DNA from: Platerodrilus igneus
Lineage: Eukaryota > Arthropoda > Insecta > Coleoptera > Lycidae
Assembly: GCA_036346225.1 (NCBI GenBank)
Contig: JARFIW010001469.1
Span: 13,238,001 to 13,302,000, forward strand
Length of the DNA: 64,000 nucleotides
Direction: 5' to 3'
A program made the position numbers and the translations under genes. The notes below the pieces were generated by a model. It ran no database searches. It was not told the origin of the DNA and saw only the letters and a list, made by a program, of their open reading frames with translations. Shown here piece by piece: positions 1 through 11,919 of this stretch; the first letter of the stretch is position 1, and every line of letters begins with the position of its first letter.

Positions 1-270
1 ATAGCGCTTTATTTAAAGCAAATTATCCGACCCGGTGAAGAAGTATTTGTGAAGGGTCTAGAAAAGAAGAAATTGATTGAAACCTATCTAATGCAAAACG
101 TTGTAACTGATATGCTTGCACGAGGTTGTCCTAAGCTATCGGAGTTAAAAATCAACAACCGTTTAAAATATAACATCCATTGTTGTAGACACAGCAATAA
201 TAATCTGCAATGTGCAAAACAAAATACCTTGTTATTAAAAGAATGGCTTGATAATAATAAAAAACAATAG
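1..270 (+). pseudogene. C-terminal part of Maverick-terminal exonuclease-like protein
   Basis: Open through the window start to a stop at 268-270. It shows the C-terminal signature of a family that also closes the Maverick at 62.6 kb: KGLEKKKLIE, a GCPKL motif, then a C-x3-H...CA...LLKEWL zinc-like tail. Only this copy keeps both the GCPKL segment and the Cys/His tail; its partner in the other palindrome arm (7877-8290) has the N-terminal half but lost the tail. The N-terminus lies beyond the window edge or is gone. The biochemical role is inferred only. Confidence 0.6.
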
Positions 271-323
271 AAAGATTGTGTCTGTATTATTTATTTTAAT
301 ATAATTTTACAATGTTAGCCGAA

Positions 324-456
324 GCAAATTATCCAACCCGGTGAAGAAGTTTGTGTGAAGTGTATAGAAAAAAAGAAATGGATGGAAACCTATCTATTGC
401 AAAAACAAAATACTTTGTTATTAAAAGAATGGTTTGATAATAATAAAAAACAATAG
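324..456 (+). pseudogene. Second, internally deleted copy of the same C-terminal domain
   Basis: Directly downstream of the first copy, the stretch repeats IIRPGEE..VKGIEKKKW-like coding and then jumps to QNTLLLKEWF and a stop at 454-456; the GCPKL and Cys/His segments are deleted. The same deleted copy occurs inverted at about 7755-7905, so the tandem duplication predates the palindrome. Confidence 0.5.
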
Positions 457-1159
457 AAAAGATTGTGTATGTATTATTATTGTAGTCAGTAAGAAATCTT
501 TAATGCTGATGTCTGCAGAAAAAACAATTAAACTCAGACAGCACGAATGGGACTCTCAACCCTGAAAGTTATTAAATCGCGAACTCAGTTTATCTGCAAG
601 AAATATATAAACGTGGAAATTTATGAAATGCTCCAACTTTAAAAAAAGCCACTATCATTATTCTTTCCTGACAAGGGTAATTTTAACAAAAGTTTTCATT
701 TTTGATTTGTTCTATAGAACACAACAACAACTTGACAATAAAGATTGAGCGATTATCACACACATATTTGAGTATATATAAAGATATTAAACAATAAGAA
801 CAGCAGAAAATTCAACTCATGTCAGACAGCTTTTTTCTTGTCAACGATAGTCTAGTCTAATGCTTCTTCAGCATTTGCATTTCCATATTTACGTACTGAA
901 GGCAACTTTGCAATTTTAGATCACATGCATTTCTAATTTCAATTACAAAAAATATGAAAGCATCTATTTGAAATGCATTTCTAACTTTAATCGCAAAAAG
1001 ATGAGAGCATCTATTCGAAATATGCACTCAGATTAAAAGTCAAAAATTGTTTTACACCGTTCTGTAAACTAAGATTACGTAGTTATAAAATCGGGAGTAA
1101 TGTGAAATGAAACACACAATGTATTTTTCTTTATTGTAATCTATAAAATACATATATAT
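457..1159. promoter_or_regulatory. Promoter-like module with TGTTCTATAGAACA palindrome and TATA box
   Basis: Within this non-coding stretch a module at about 655-833 contains TTCTTTCCTGACAAGG, the perfect 14-bp palindrome TGTTCTATAGAACA, an AATAAAGATTGA block, GAGTATATATAAAG (TATA-like) and, about 50 bp on, TTCAACTCATG. A second, slightly diverged copy lies at 3427-3605, and inverted copies lie in the right arm at about 6495-6670 and 7397-7560. Function is inferred only; no gene clearly starts at the ATG. Confidence 0.4.
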
Positions 1160-3000
1160 TGCTATGATATTAGAAGAATTATCATGCTCCGACGTTGGGC
1201 TGTTATATTTATTTGCTATACTATTTACGTACTCTAAATTATTGGACCACCATTTTAATATTCACGATTAAGTGTAATTATCTCCTCCTCCAGCTGTTTT
1301 CTTAATATTGCTATCAACTGGACTTTATCATTAAACAACTTTATCTACCAATGGCAAAATTCGATACGTTACCGCTTTGCGAGTTATCTCTTTCCTACTC
1401 AACTTGTGGCTCCGCCTTTCTACTATTTAAATCTTACGACCTCGGCTAGCATTTATTTGCAATTAAAAATTCAGTAAATTTAGATTTTATATAATGAAAC
1501 CATAATGTTATGTACAGCTTTTGAAATTATTTGTAATACATTTCTTATAAATTTCATTTATTAACAACCATCTAGTATGTACTCAAAAACCCAAAGTCAC
1601 CAAAGAAAATTTATTATCTTTACTAACAAAGTGTAGAATATTCTAAACCTGTTTTCATATTACTCATTCAATACGGATGCAACCTCTTTTGTTGACTTCT
1701 TCACAAGCATATCATATTTAGCAAATTCAATATTAAAAATAAAATAAAAATTCATATAGAAAAACAAGTGTCTTATAACTAAAAATCTGACCTGGTTTTA
1801 TCTTTTTCACACCGACGCTTCCAATAAAAATGATCTTCCCCAATTCTGGATTTCATTCAAATTATTACACTATGGACCACTATCATTAGATTATATACCC
1901 CAATTTATTTCAATTCTTTAAACTTAGACTTTAATCATTCTTGCCCCAGACTTAAAATTGTAGTTTGTTTCACCCCTGTACTTCAAGATTGTATTATTCT
2001 TTTTTTCCCCTTGACATTTAAATTGTATTACTGTATTTTTTCTTAACATCAGAATCCTAGTCTATTTCCCTCAGACCTCGAAACCCTATTATTTCTATGT
2101 CTTAGTTTACAATAAATTCATTAAAAACGTACTTACGTTTAAACGGCAATTGTAATTTTCATATTCGCACTCATTTTATTTTTCACTCTTATACTTATTA
2201 CGTACTACTCTGTTTAATGGCAATGCACTTCGGCCTTCATTGAGTTCAAAATTGACTTTCTTATCAAGGTGCTTGCTAATATAACCTCGAATTCCCACTC
2301 CATCCGTGGGTTTGGTCTAGAACTCGTCGCTTGTCTCTGACCAATCGAATAATTACATATTGAGCAGTTTCTGATGCAATGCTCCACGTTTCCTCATAAT
2401 CACCACCTGCCCGCATCTGTCTTTCAATATCAACATGCTGTATTTTGATAGATTACTTGCTTTTCTATAAACAACTGATGCAACCCGACTTTAAATTTCC
2501 ATGTTTACGTGCGATTCACGCAATTTTTAATCATTTCTCTTATCAGAATGGTTAGATCTTTGTACGCATTTATATTAACTACCTGAAACTCTATTTCTAT
2601 ATCCGTATTAATTTAATTGTCTGGAACTCTTCTTCTTAATGCGTGTCTAATTACACTTTATCATTCATTTCCCAATATACGCGTGCCTCCACTGAAAAAT
2701 ATCCTTATTTGTTTTACCTAAATTAACTAAACTTTATCTACAGGTTATTTAATATTTACTATCTACTTAATACATGTACTTCTCATACCTACGCCAACTA
2801 TGCGTCTTCCTATGTTTACCTGCGTCGCCCAAAACTATCTCTACTCTATATACAGGGTGTTGACTACTTACTATCTACAAACTATGTCTATTTCTTAATT
2901 ATTTCCTTAAATAAGTGTAGTTTTCTGCTGCCTATTCTAATTACTCCTTCCCGAACGACCTTTACTACAACGTGCACCCTTAAGCAACCCCTTATCACAG

Positions 3001-3002
<2 letters not shown>
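1160..3002. mobile_element. Probable solo LTR (1.84 kb) inserted in a TA tract
   Basis: This stretch is absent from the matching place in the right palindrome arm (near 7064), so it is a clean insertion. It starts TGCTATGATA and ends TATCACAGCA, an 11-bp imperfect inverted end with TG...CA borders, and sits between TATATA sequences that may hide a 4-5-bp target duplication. It has no open frame worth noting. A long solo LTR fits best; a TA-targeting non-autonomous DNA element is the alternative. Confidence 0.5.

Positions 3003-3038
<36 letters not shown>
3003..3038. repeat. (TA)n tract
   Basis: Uninterrupted TA dinucleotide run at the right border of the solo-LTR-like insertion; the right arm has only a short TATATATA here. 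Confidence 0.9.
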
Positions 3039-3039
<1 letters not shown>

Positions 3040-5572
3040 GTTATGTACTCTAGAATAAACATACTATAATTCACTTAAGTTCCCAAATATAAAAGAACAG
3101 TTCTAACTCACTCCAACTCTGAACGGTTAAAAAAAATTTTGCATTATCAATTCTATGAGGGCTGTCTTCTTCATCTTTGACGCGCGGTCGTTTCTGGTTG
3201 TTCTTCTTCGTGTTAACTAAAAAAAAAAATTCAAATGAATATTATAACAAATAAATGCATTAAGAAAATTAAATCTATATATTAAGCTAACGAATACATA
3301 CTCTGTATTGGTGTCATCAGGTCGTACGTTGCAAATGGTGGATCTGCTCAAGGCGTCAACAATTTTTTCACCAGTACTTAATTTGGATTGACTATAAACT
3401 ACTCAATAACTTTAACCCAATCACCATCATTATTCTTTCCTGACAAGGACAATTTTTTTTTTAAAAAAAAAGGTTTTCATTTTTGATTTGTTCTATAGAA
3501 CACACAACTACAACTTGACAATAAAGATTGAACGATTATCACACACACATATCTTGAGTATATAAGGATATTAAACAACAAGAACAGCAGAAAATTCAAC
3601 TCATGTAAGCAAGAATTTAATGCTAAGGTATTGTCTAGATAGCAATTGTAGAAAATATGAAATCTATAGAAAATTTAATAAAGCCAGTCATGTATAAATT
3701 TTTTTAATGCTGACATCAACAGGAAAAATAAAAAGCGAGAAATTTAATGCTAACATCAACAGAATAATAAATAAATCCACTTAGTCAGCATTAATGGAAG
3801 GCCGGTCTGGCTTCGAAACTGTGCACGCGTATATACCATATTTTAAAATTAAAGTTGTCAATTGCAAAACAAAAAATTAAATTTTACCTAGAAATCATTT
3901 TGAAATATTTACTTTTTCAGTACAACTGAAAGAACTTGACTTTTATACATTTTTTAATCGATATCATAGACTTTTTCTATACTGTAGGTAAAAATCTACG
4001 TGAAGTATTTATATTAAATAATAAACTGACCTGTTAGAAAAATTAAAATTTGCATCGTTTTCTGAAAAAAATTGCGTACTTTTTCAGTACAACTGAAAGA
4101 ACTTGAGTTTATACATTTTTTAATCGATTTCAGACTGTACAGAAACAGTAATGTTTAATTATATCAGTCAAAAACATGATGTGTTTACTATTAAACAAAA
4201 CAAAATTGTTCTTAATCCAAGTGATGATAAAAGAATTCAAAGTACCTCAACCACTGATACATACGACCAGCGAGTACTGTGTTAAAAATTGTTTTCGTTG
4301 CAGAAAGTAACATCAATTCCCGTCAATATTACTGTATTAGTCGATTAAGGCATGAGTTAATTTTTTTTATAACGTTTCTTTTTATTCGCTTAGGGCAATG
4401 CAGAGAAGTTTGAATTGGCCACATTTTTTTTATAATAAAATAAACCTTGATACAAAATCACATTCAGTTTTACTGAAAAGTATAGGTACTGCTCAGCAGA
4501 AATAATGAATTACATTCATTGACTGAAAAAGAAATTGCAAGAAGGCGCATAATAAAAACCTAAATTAGATTAATTTCGTTTTATATTACTGCTAGCATAA
4601 TTTATTTTCCATAAAAAATTAACAAAAATTGACTTTATATGCATATATAGGGATATAGTAATTTGTGCGGGTGTATGTTTTACGCTAATCATGCTGAATA
4701 AGAAAAATTCTTTAGTTCTATCAACGTACTGGAAAATATTTTTCTTAATATCGGGTTTTTAAAAAAAACCATGAGTGCGTGTAAATTATGATATTTTTCT
4801 TTAGATTAATTTTTCGTTTAAAAATAATGCAATGCAAATAAATCGTTAAGTAGTAATATTTATAGAATAAGTTTTAGATTACCGCTGACACAATTTACAT
4901 GCATATATAGGTAATTTGTGTGAAATTCTTTAAAGGTACTGTTATATAATAAAACTGCAGAATGTTTTTTTTAAAAACCATGAGTGTGTAAAAATTATTA
5001 AACAAAGACGGTTTAATCTGAGACATCTTTTTTTTCAAAATTTGCTTTGTTTTTATTTAAAATATTAATATGTAATCATAAAAAAATAGTGTATTTTCTG
5101 TACACATCATAAATCAAAGGTCGTATAAAACATTTTTATTATTATACTGCAACAAGAATTTTTTTTTGAAGTAAACGCAACTGAATGAAAAATGATGTTG
5201 TATGCTAATTCCTTTTGCAGTTGTTTTGCTTAGAGTTGCCTTCGGTATGTAAATATTGGAAATGCTTGCATAGCGAATTCTTTGTCATAGTTACGTACTG
5301 AAGGCAACTTTGCAATTTTTTAGATCGCATGCACGATTCAAGCTTGAAAATCGTCTTGAATAAAAACGTAAATAAAGGCGATTTTTTTTAACAATTGCAT
5401 TCAAAGCAATTCGCTATGCAATTATTTTGATTTGTATGGTATTTCTTTTACAGTTGTTTTTTGCTTACGCGTTTTTTTCCGTAAAAACTCAGCTGAATGA
5501 AAAAAATTATGTGAGATTGTCGTTATTGGAAATTAAAATTCAGTATTAATTTTTTCTGATGATGAACGTACT

Positions 5573-5604
5573 TTGTTCAGGCAAGAAACGGCTGGAATGG
5601 TGTT

Positions 5605-5651
<47 letters not shown>

Positions 5652-5740
5652 CGCTTTATTTGAATCAAATTATCCGACCCGGTGAAGAAGTATTTGTGAA
5701 GGGTTTAGAAAATAAGAAATTGATTGAAACCTTCACAAGT
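5573..5740 (+). pseudogene. Fragment of the same terminal gene, split by a (TA)n tract
   Basis: In the palindrome spacer, coding for AGMVLSY is followed by a TA run (5608-5650) and then ALYLNQIIRPGEE..VKGLENKKLIET before similarity stops. The intact order is seen at 7877-8290, where AGMVLSYIALYLKQ is continuous, so the TA run expanded inside the gene here. No function can remain. Confidence 0.5.
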
Positions 5741-7876
5741 ACGCATTTTTTTTTCGTTTTGGATTTATCTAAAAATAGGATGTTACTTTCTGCAACGAAA
5801 ACAATTTTTAACACAGTACTCGCTGGTCGTATGTATCACTGGTTCAGGTACTAAGAATTCTTTTATCATCACTTGGATTAAGAACAATTTTGTTTTGTTT
5901 AATAGTAAACACATCATGTTTTTGACTGATATAATTAAACATTAATGTTTCTGTACAGTCTGAAATCGATTAAAAAATGTATAAACTCAAGTTCTTTCAG
6001 TTGTACTGAAAAAGTACGCAATTTTTTTTCAGAAAACGATGCAAATTTTTAATTTTTTCTAACAGGTCAGTTTATTATTTAATGTAAATACTTCACGTAG
6101 ATTTTTACCAACAGTATAGAAAAAGTCTATGATATCGATTAAAAAATGTATAAAAGTCAAGTTCTTTCAGTTGTACTGAAAAAAGTAAATATTTCAAAAT
6201 GATTTCTAGGTAAAATTTAATTTTTTTGTTTTGCAATTGACAACTTTAATTTTAAAATATGGTATATACGCGTGCACAGTTTCGAAGCCAGACCGGCCTT
6301 CCATTAATGCTGACTAAGTGGATTTATTTATTATTCTGTTGATGTTAGCATTAAATTTCTCGCTTTTTATTTTTCCTGTGAATGTCAGCATTAAAAAAAT
6401 TTATACATGACTGGCTTTATTAAATTTTCTATAGATTTCATATTTTCTACAATTGCTATCTAGACAATACCTTAGCATTAAATTCTTGCTTACATGAGTT
6501 GAATTTTCTGCTGTTCTTGTTGTTTAATATCCTTATATACTCAAGATATGTGTGTGTGATAATCGTTCAATCTTTATTGTCAAGTTGTAGTTGTGTGTTC
6601 TATAGAACAAATCAAAAATAAAAACCTTTTTTTTAAAAAAAAAATTGTCCTTGTCAGGAAAGAATAATGATGGTGATTGGGTTAAAATTATTGAGTAGTT
6701 TATAGTCAATCCAAATTAAGTACTGGTGAAAAATTCGTTGACGCCGTGAGCAGATCCACCAATTGCAACGTACGACCTAATGACACCAATACAGAGTATG
6801 TATTCGTTAGCTTAATATATAGATTTAATTTTCTTAATGCATTTACTTAATATAATATTCATTTGAATCTTTTTTTTTAGTTAACACGAAGAAGAACAAC
6901 CAGAGACGACCGCGCATTAAAGATGAAGAAGACAGCCCTCATAGAAACGATAATGCAATATTTTTTTTAACCGTTCAGAGTTGGAGTGAGTTAGAACTGT
7001 TCTTTTATATTTGGGAACTTAAGTGAATTATAGTATGTTGATTCTAGAGTACATAACATTATATATATGTATTTGATAGATTACAATAAAGAAAAATACA
7101 TTGTGTGTTTTATTTCACATTACTCCCGATTTAATAACTACGTAATCTCAGTTTACAGAACGGTGTAAAACAATTTTTGACTTTTAATCTGAGTGCATAT
7201 TTCGAATAGATGCTCTCATTTTTTGCGATTAAAGTTAGAAATGCATTTCAAATAGATGCTTTCATATTTTTTTGTAATTGAAATTAGAAATGCATGTGAT
7301 CTAAAATTGCAGAGTTGCCTTCAGTACGTAAATATGGAAATGCAAATGCTGAAGAAGCATTAGACTAGACTATCGTTGACAAGAAAAAAGCTGTCTGACA
7401 TGAGTTGAATTTTCTGCTGTTCTTATTGTTTAATATCTTTATATATACTCAAGATATGTGTGTGATAATCGCTCAATCTTTATTGTCAAGTTGTTGTTGT
7501 GTTCTATAGAACAAATCAAAAATGAAAACTTTTGTTAAAATTACCCTTGTCAGGAAAGAATAATGATAGTGGCTTTTTTTAAAGTTGGAGCATTTCATAA
7601 ATTTCCACGTTTATATATTTCTTGCAGATAAACTGAGTTCGCGATTTAATAACTTTCAGGGTTGAGAGTCCCATTCGTGCTGTCTGAGTTTAATTGTTTT
7701 TTCTGCAGACATCAGCATTAAAGATTTCTTACTGACTACAATAATAATACATACACAATCTTTTCTATTGTTTTTTATTATTATCAAACCATTCTTTTAA
7801 TAACAAAGTATTTTGTTTTTGCAATAGATAGGTTTCCATCCATTTCTTCTTTTCTATACCCTTCACACATACTTCT

Positions 7877-8290
7877 TCACCGGGTCGGATAATTTGTTTC
7901 GGCTAACATTGTAAAATTATATAGCTTAGGACAACCTCGTGCGAGCATATCAGTTACAACGTTTTGCATTAGATATGTTTCAATCAATTTCTTCTTTTCT
8001 AGACCCTTCACAAATACTTCTTCACCGGGTCGGATAATTTGCTTTAAATAAAGCGCTATATATGATAACACCATTCCAGCCGTTGAAGATTCATCCCAAG
8101 AAAGACCATGAATATTGCTTGTTACCCAGTCGTTATGTTTTATATGATCTTGACTCAAACAACTAGACTGCATTGGTAGTTTAAAAATTTGATGCCAAAC
8201 AACGCCTTCCAACAAGTCAAAAACCGCAATTTCTTTGCACACAAACTCGTTTTTCTTGTATTTAAATCCCTGAATATCAATTATATACAT
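7877..8290 (-). pseudogene. Maverick-terminal exonuclease-like protein, C-terminus lost
   Basis: The ATG is at 8288-8290 and the frame runs 137 aa. The N-terminal signature IIDIQGFKYKKNEF..KEIAVFDL matches that of the terminal gene at 62.6 kb (VVDVQGFK...FKEMAVLQL), as does HGLSWDE (HGISWDD there); the KGLEKKKLIE and GCPKL motifs follow. The frame then runs into AT-rich sequence without the Cys/His tail kept in the copy at 1-270. A D...E pair early in the protein and the overall length recall DEDD/RNase H-fold exonucleases, but that is an inference. A TATA-bearing repeat array lies upstream (8540-9085). Confidence 0.5.
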
Positions 8291-8468
8291 GTTTGTATGT
8301 AAATATATGCAGTAAACTTCGACTAATTAAATTAATATTAGGAGCAATCTCCTTATATAGCAGATTACCACTATCTGCGTACTTTGCCAACCCACTTTTC
8401 AACCTATCACAAGAGTGAACACATTTTGAATTGAAACCGGCCCATGTGTATTTGCAGCCTCTACACAT
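8277..8468 (-). CDS. Small Cys-rich ORF upstream of the exonuclease-like gene
   Basis: A 63-aa frame with ATG at 8466-8468, overlapping the start of the downstream gene by 14 bp in another frame. It begins MCRGCKYTWAGF and has four cysteines in the first 20 residues (C2, C5, C16, C20), which could bind a metal. I do not recognise it. Its position and tight overlap suggest either a co-transcribed small gene or the remnant of the gene's own N-terminus after a frameshift; a chance frame is also possible. Confidence 0.25.
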   Translation of the reverse strand: MCRGCKYTWAGFNSKCVHSCDRLKSGLAKYADSGNLLYKEIAPNINLISRSLLHIFTYKHVYN

Positions 8469-8539
8469 AAATCAGAATCCACTTTAATTAAACACAATTG
8501 ACTTGAATGCAATATTTTGCATCTGTCATACTTTATAAC

Positions 8540-9085
8540 TTCTAGCTAGAAAACCAAATTCAAAACATCTACACACTTTTTCTCTGCACTTACATTTTTC
8601 AACATACGTGTGTTTTGAAGTATGTATGTATGTTCCATTGAAAGTAATATAAAGCCGATCCTAATTCAAAACGTGCCCACAAGTATTTTACGTTTGAAAA
8701 GAATTCAGGTTTTCACATTTTACATTAAAAGTATATAACGCCGATCCTAATTCAAAACGGTGCACGTGTAACTTCTCGCTAGAAAACCGAATTCAAAACA
8801 GCTACACACATTCTTCTCTGCACTTACATTTTTCAACATGCGTGTGTTTTGAAATATCTTTCATTGAAAGTAATGTAAAGCCGATCCTAATTCAAAACGT
8901 GCCCACAAGCATTTTACATTGAAAGTATATAAGAATTCATGTTTTCTCGACTATTTTACATTGAAATGTTTTCACGACTATTTTACATTGAAATTATATA
9001 GGGCCGATCCTAATTCAAAACGGTGCAGGTGTATTCTACACATGGAAAATACGTCTGTCGCGTTTTGAATTAGGACCGGCCCTAC
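8540..9085. repeat. Tandem repeat (about 235-bp unit) with CCGATCCTAATTCAAAAC motif and TATA-like boxes
   Basis: The block at 8549-8620 recurs at 8783-8858, and 8637-8693 recurs at 8865-8926. The motif CCGATCCTAATTCAAAAC appears in direct orientation near 8654, 8741, 8881 and 9003 and once inverted near 9060. Four of the copies are preceded by an AGTATATAA- or AGTAATATAA-like string at a constant distance of a few bases. It reads like an amplified promoter region. Confidence 0.7.
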
Positions 9086-9089
9086 CCCA

Positions 9090-9860
9090 CTACTGATGTG
9101 TACCTTTGCATAGTACACAACGTAATAAATTATCCTTGTTAGAAGCAGGAGTTTGTGCGAAGAACGTCTTAGACATAATTAAGTTCAGGGTGATGTGATG
9201 TATTGGTATCACGTTTATAAGCATATAATGCTTATATGATGCTTTCGATGGCTTCACAGGGACAATGTTGTCAAGGCGATGCATTATTTAACTAAAAATT
9301 CCTTCAAAAATTTATAAGTTGCTAAGAGATGAGTTGAACTGTAGCTCGAAGCGTTTTGCGGGTTGCATCAGCCAACTTGTTTAATAATAAATCAACAAGT
9401 ATAAAATCTCACTTTTTGACATTAAATCCTAGGGATTTTAAAATCGATAAATTTTCTGAAAACCTACGAGATGTCTAAGTTGTTTAGAGTTCTCAGAATT
9501 CACGTGTGGATAATTTTTTATTAAAGTCCAATGATGATTAAGCAAAAGTCGTTTATTGGAATACCTCTCAGTGAGCGTTTTATACGCTAAATCATAATTA
9601 TAAGCGCATAATGGAATACCTTTAATTACATTTAAAGCATTTCGTTTGACACTAAAGAGGAGATATTGAAATTTTTCTATTTTAGAAATGTTGTGTTGTG
9701 GATTAAAGCGTCGAATAAATCTTTAAAGCTAGACCAAATAAGACATCTTCGTCAAACGTACTTAATTCGATTTTCGGCAATTTAATGTTAGTTGGTAGAT
9801 TACCCGGATGCGGAACTGCCGCATAAGTAGGTGGGTCTGGATTAATTTGTTTAATCACAG
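9090..9860 (-). pseudogene. BEL/Pao LTR retrotransposon gag fossil
   Basis: On the minus strand, broken by several frameshifts, the order is typical of BEL/Pao Gag: LPKIELSTFDED near 9770, ALIHN, a NLKDLG-like helix region, LLNKLADATRK near 9360, and a CVLCKGTH zinc knuckle at the low-coordinate end (about 9095). The 9090-9284 piece is the longest open part (64 aa). No protease, reverse transcriptase or LTR is recognised next to it, so it is a gag-only relic. Identification rests on motif order from memory of the family. Confidence 0.6.
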
Positions 9861-11061
9861 GAGGAAATCTTGTAAAACCTGTATTTCAAAATATATTTGA
9901 TCAACCTTTAACCTTTCTTAAATAAAACTTGTTGCTGTTCTTCATGGAAAGCGGTAAGAATAAATAAATAATTTTGATTGTATTGGTTATAAATAAGGCC
10001 TATTGTACGACACTGTAATTTGAAAAGGGAGTGAAGTGATGCATCATTGATAGAACGCTCACCAGAATCTAAAGTTTTTTCTTAACTCTAAACATGTAAA
10101 TATTTGGTTGTCATCTTTCAGGATACCTGTATTATTTACAAACGACGTAGTAATATTATTTGCTATGAGTTACACAATTACGTGTTACAATATAAAGTTT
10201 TTGCTGATAGAGGAATTCTCGCAGACTCAATAAATGCAACTAGCATATCGTATTGTTCGCAATTTTCAAATTTTGCTATTTAGTAACAGACTGATGGTTC
10301 ACTTACAAACAAACAATACAATTTATTGCATGTGCAATAGATATGATTGAAGCTCATAGACGTTTGTTATACAAACAATTGTCGTTTTTAGTTTACCTTT
10401 CGTTTCGCGGCCAACTATTTATTACCAATATAATAAATTGCTTTATTATACCAAAAACATGGAATGAATCGGCCATTTGAAAAGATAATTATATTGAACT
10501 ATATATTTTTGAAAAGCTGTCAAAAAGAGCTTTTAAATAAAGCGACAACCAATTGTGGTTTCTATTTAAAAAAAAAGTGCAAGTCTAAGTTATAACCTCA
10601 ATAGTGTTATAAATATTAAATATTTGCGTACGCCACTGTATTCTACGTAAAAAACTGTATAAAACACTTCTAAAGTATTTTTGGATGTTTTGCAAACAAG
10701 CTAGTTATACCAATTAATAGAATTGTTAAAAATATCAATTTTTGGCTTAAACTGGAAAACAAAAGTAGATCGCTCATTTGTGAATTCGCCATTGAATTGA
10801 TCTCAAAAAGTTGGCCCATGACTGCGCACACAGTTTAATTGTATCGTTAATAAGAACCAAGTTACCCATTTAATACATCCAATTTGGGACACACTGTACA
10901 GCAACAACGTAACGTAACGGATGGTTAGTTCACCATGGTTGGGTGACGGTTGAGACTCGAATCTCGTGTTACACTGATAACATCAAACGTTCACGGCACT
11001 TGCGCGGGATTATCTATATATTCGGCACTATACTGGACTCGTTGTTGTTTTGTTTTCAAAC
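9861..11061. other. AT-rich stretch without recognised genes
   Basis: Nothing coding is supported on either strand. A short stem-like segment near 10,950 (GAGACTCGAATCTC) is too isolated to be a tRNA. Confidence 0.5.
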
Positions 11062-11919
11062 TTACTTAAGGTCGGTGTGACGCAACTCTAAATCTTTACT
11101 ATTCTGAGCTAGTCTAGAAAGGTTTACATACCCTTCACAACTTAAATCTCTAATAATTTGACTAATATAGTTTGATGTAGGTCTTCCTACTCCATTTTTA
11201 TTTGGTAGTCTATAATCTAAGACTTTACTAAATAGTCCCTCATGTCTTAACTGATGTCCTATCATTGTTTTTCTTCTGACCTTTAATTGTTTCCACATAC
11301 AGGGTTCCTCACCTATACTTCTGTAAACTTCCTCGTTTGTTGCTCTATCTCTCCAACTAATCTTTAACATTCTCCTATAACACTAAGTTTCAAAAGCTTC
11401 CATCTTTTTTTTATCTACCTCGTTAATTGTCCAAGTCTCACTACCGTATAGTAGAACGCTCCATACGTACAACTGTAAGAAACTTTTTCTATTATCTAAA
11501 TTAATACTATTAGCTATTAGTAAGTTTTTCTTTTTTAAAAACATTTTTCTAGCTTGAGCTATTCTAGCTACTATATCCCTTCTGCTACGTCCATCCTTTG
11601 TAATGATACTACCTAAATAGCAAAATTCATCTACCTCATCTGTCTCGGTATTACCTATTTTTAATTTTGGTCTAGAACTAGGGTGTAACTCACTTGTCAT
11701 TATCTTTGACTTTCCTGGGTTAATTCTCATACTATAGTTACTCTGTAGTATCTCATCTAAAATATTTAAAAACTCTCCTAACTCTTTTCTAGACTCTGCT
11801 ACAATGGCTACTTCATTGCAAAACGTAACATGTCTATCTTCTGTCCCTAGACTCACATGCGGGAAATTATAGATATAAACAAATACAAAACACGAGCATG
11901 ATCCAAAACCAAATAGCAC
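11062..11919 (-). pseudogene. Non-LTR retrotransposon reverse transcriptase, 3' end
   Basis: Two minus-strand frames (11383-11919, then 11062-11370) together show the end of a LINE-type ORF2: the FCNEVAIVAES region where an F.DD box is expected (catalytic DD replaced by NE), the KSKIMT motif, FCYLGSIITKDGR, RIAQARKMF, WSVLLYGSETW, then the tail ISWRDRATNEEV, RRKTMIGHQLRH and a VGRPTSNY motif. The catalytic change, a break near 11,380 and the missing 5' two-thirds make it dead. The tail is of the kind annotated as endonuclease-reverse transcriptase in many insects; I cannot assign the clade with certainty. Confidence 0.75.

Larger units (their letters stand above)
1..8058. repeat. Large imperfect palindrome, arms 1-4315 and 5775-8058
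   Basis: The two arms read as reverse complements: 1-138 pairs with 7921-8058, about 295-1159 with 7065-7925, and 3003-4315 with about 5775-7064. The left arm carries a 1.84-kb insertion (1160-3002) that is absent on the right. The right arm lacks about 155 bp matching 139-295. The spacer of about 1.46 kb (4316-5774) is AT-rich and holds one more partial copy of the terminal gene of the family seen at 62.6 kb. Arm identity looks high, so the inversion is younger than most elements nearby. Whether it is a natural hairpin, a head-to-head dimer of a mobile element, or an assembly artefact cannot be decided here. Confidence 0.85.

Noticed and set aside
8540..9085. Repeat array considered as a CRISPR-like array
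   Set aside because: Repeat spacing is irregular, spacers are themselves repeated, and the context is a eukaryotic transposon landscape.
10918..10985. tRNA-like stretch (GGTTGAGACTCGAATCTCG)
   Set aside because: Only a T-arm-like stem is present; no acceptor stem or anticodon arm could be paired.
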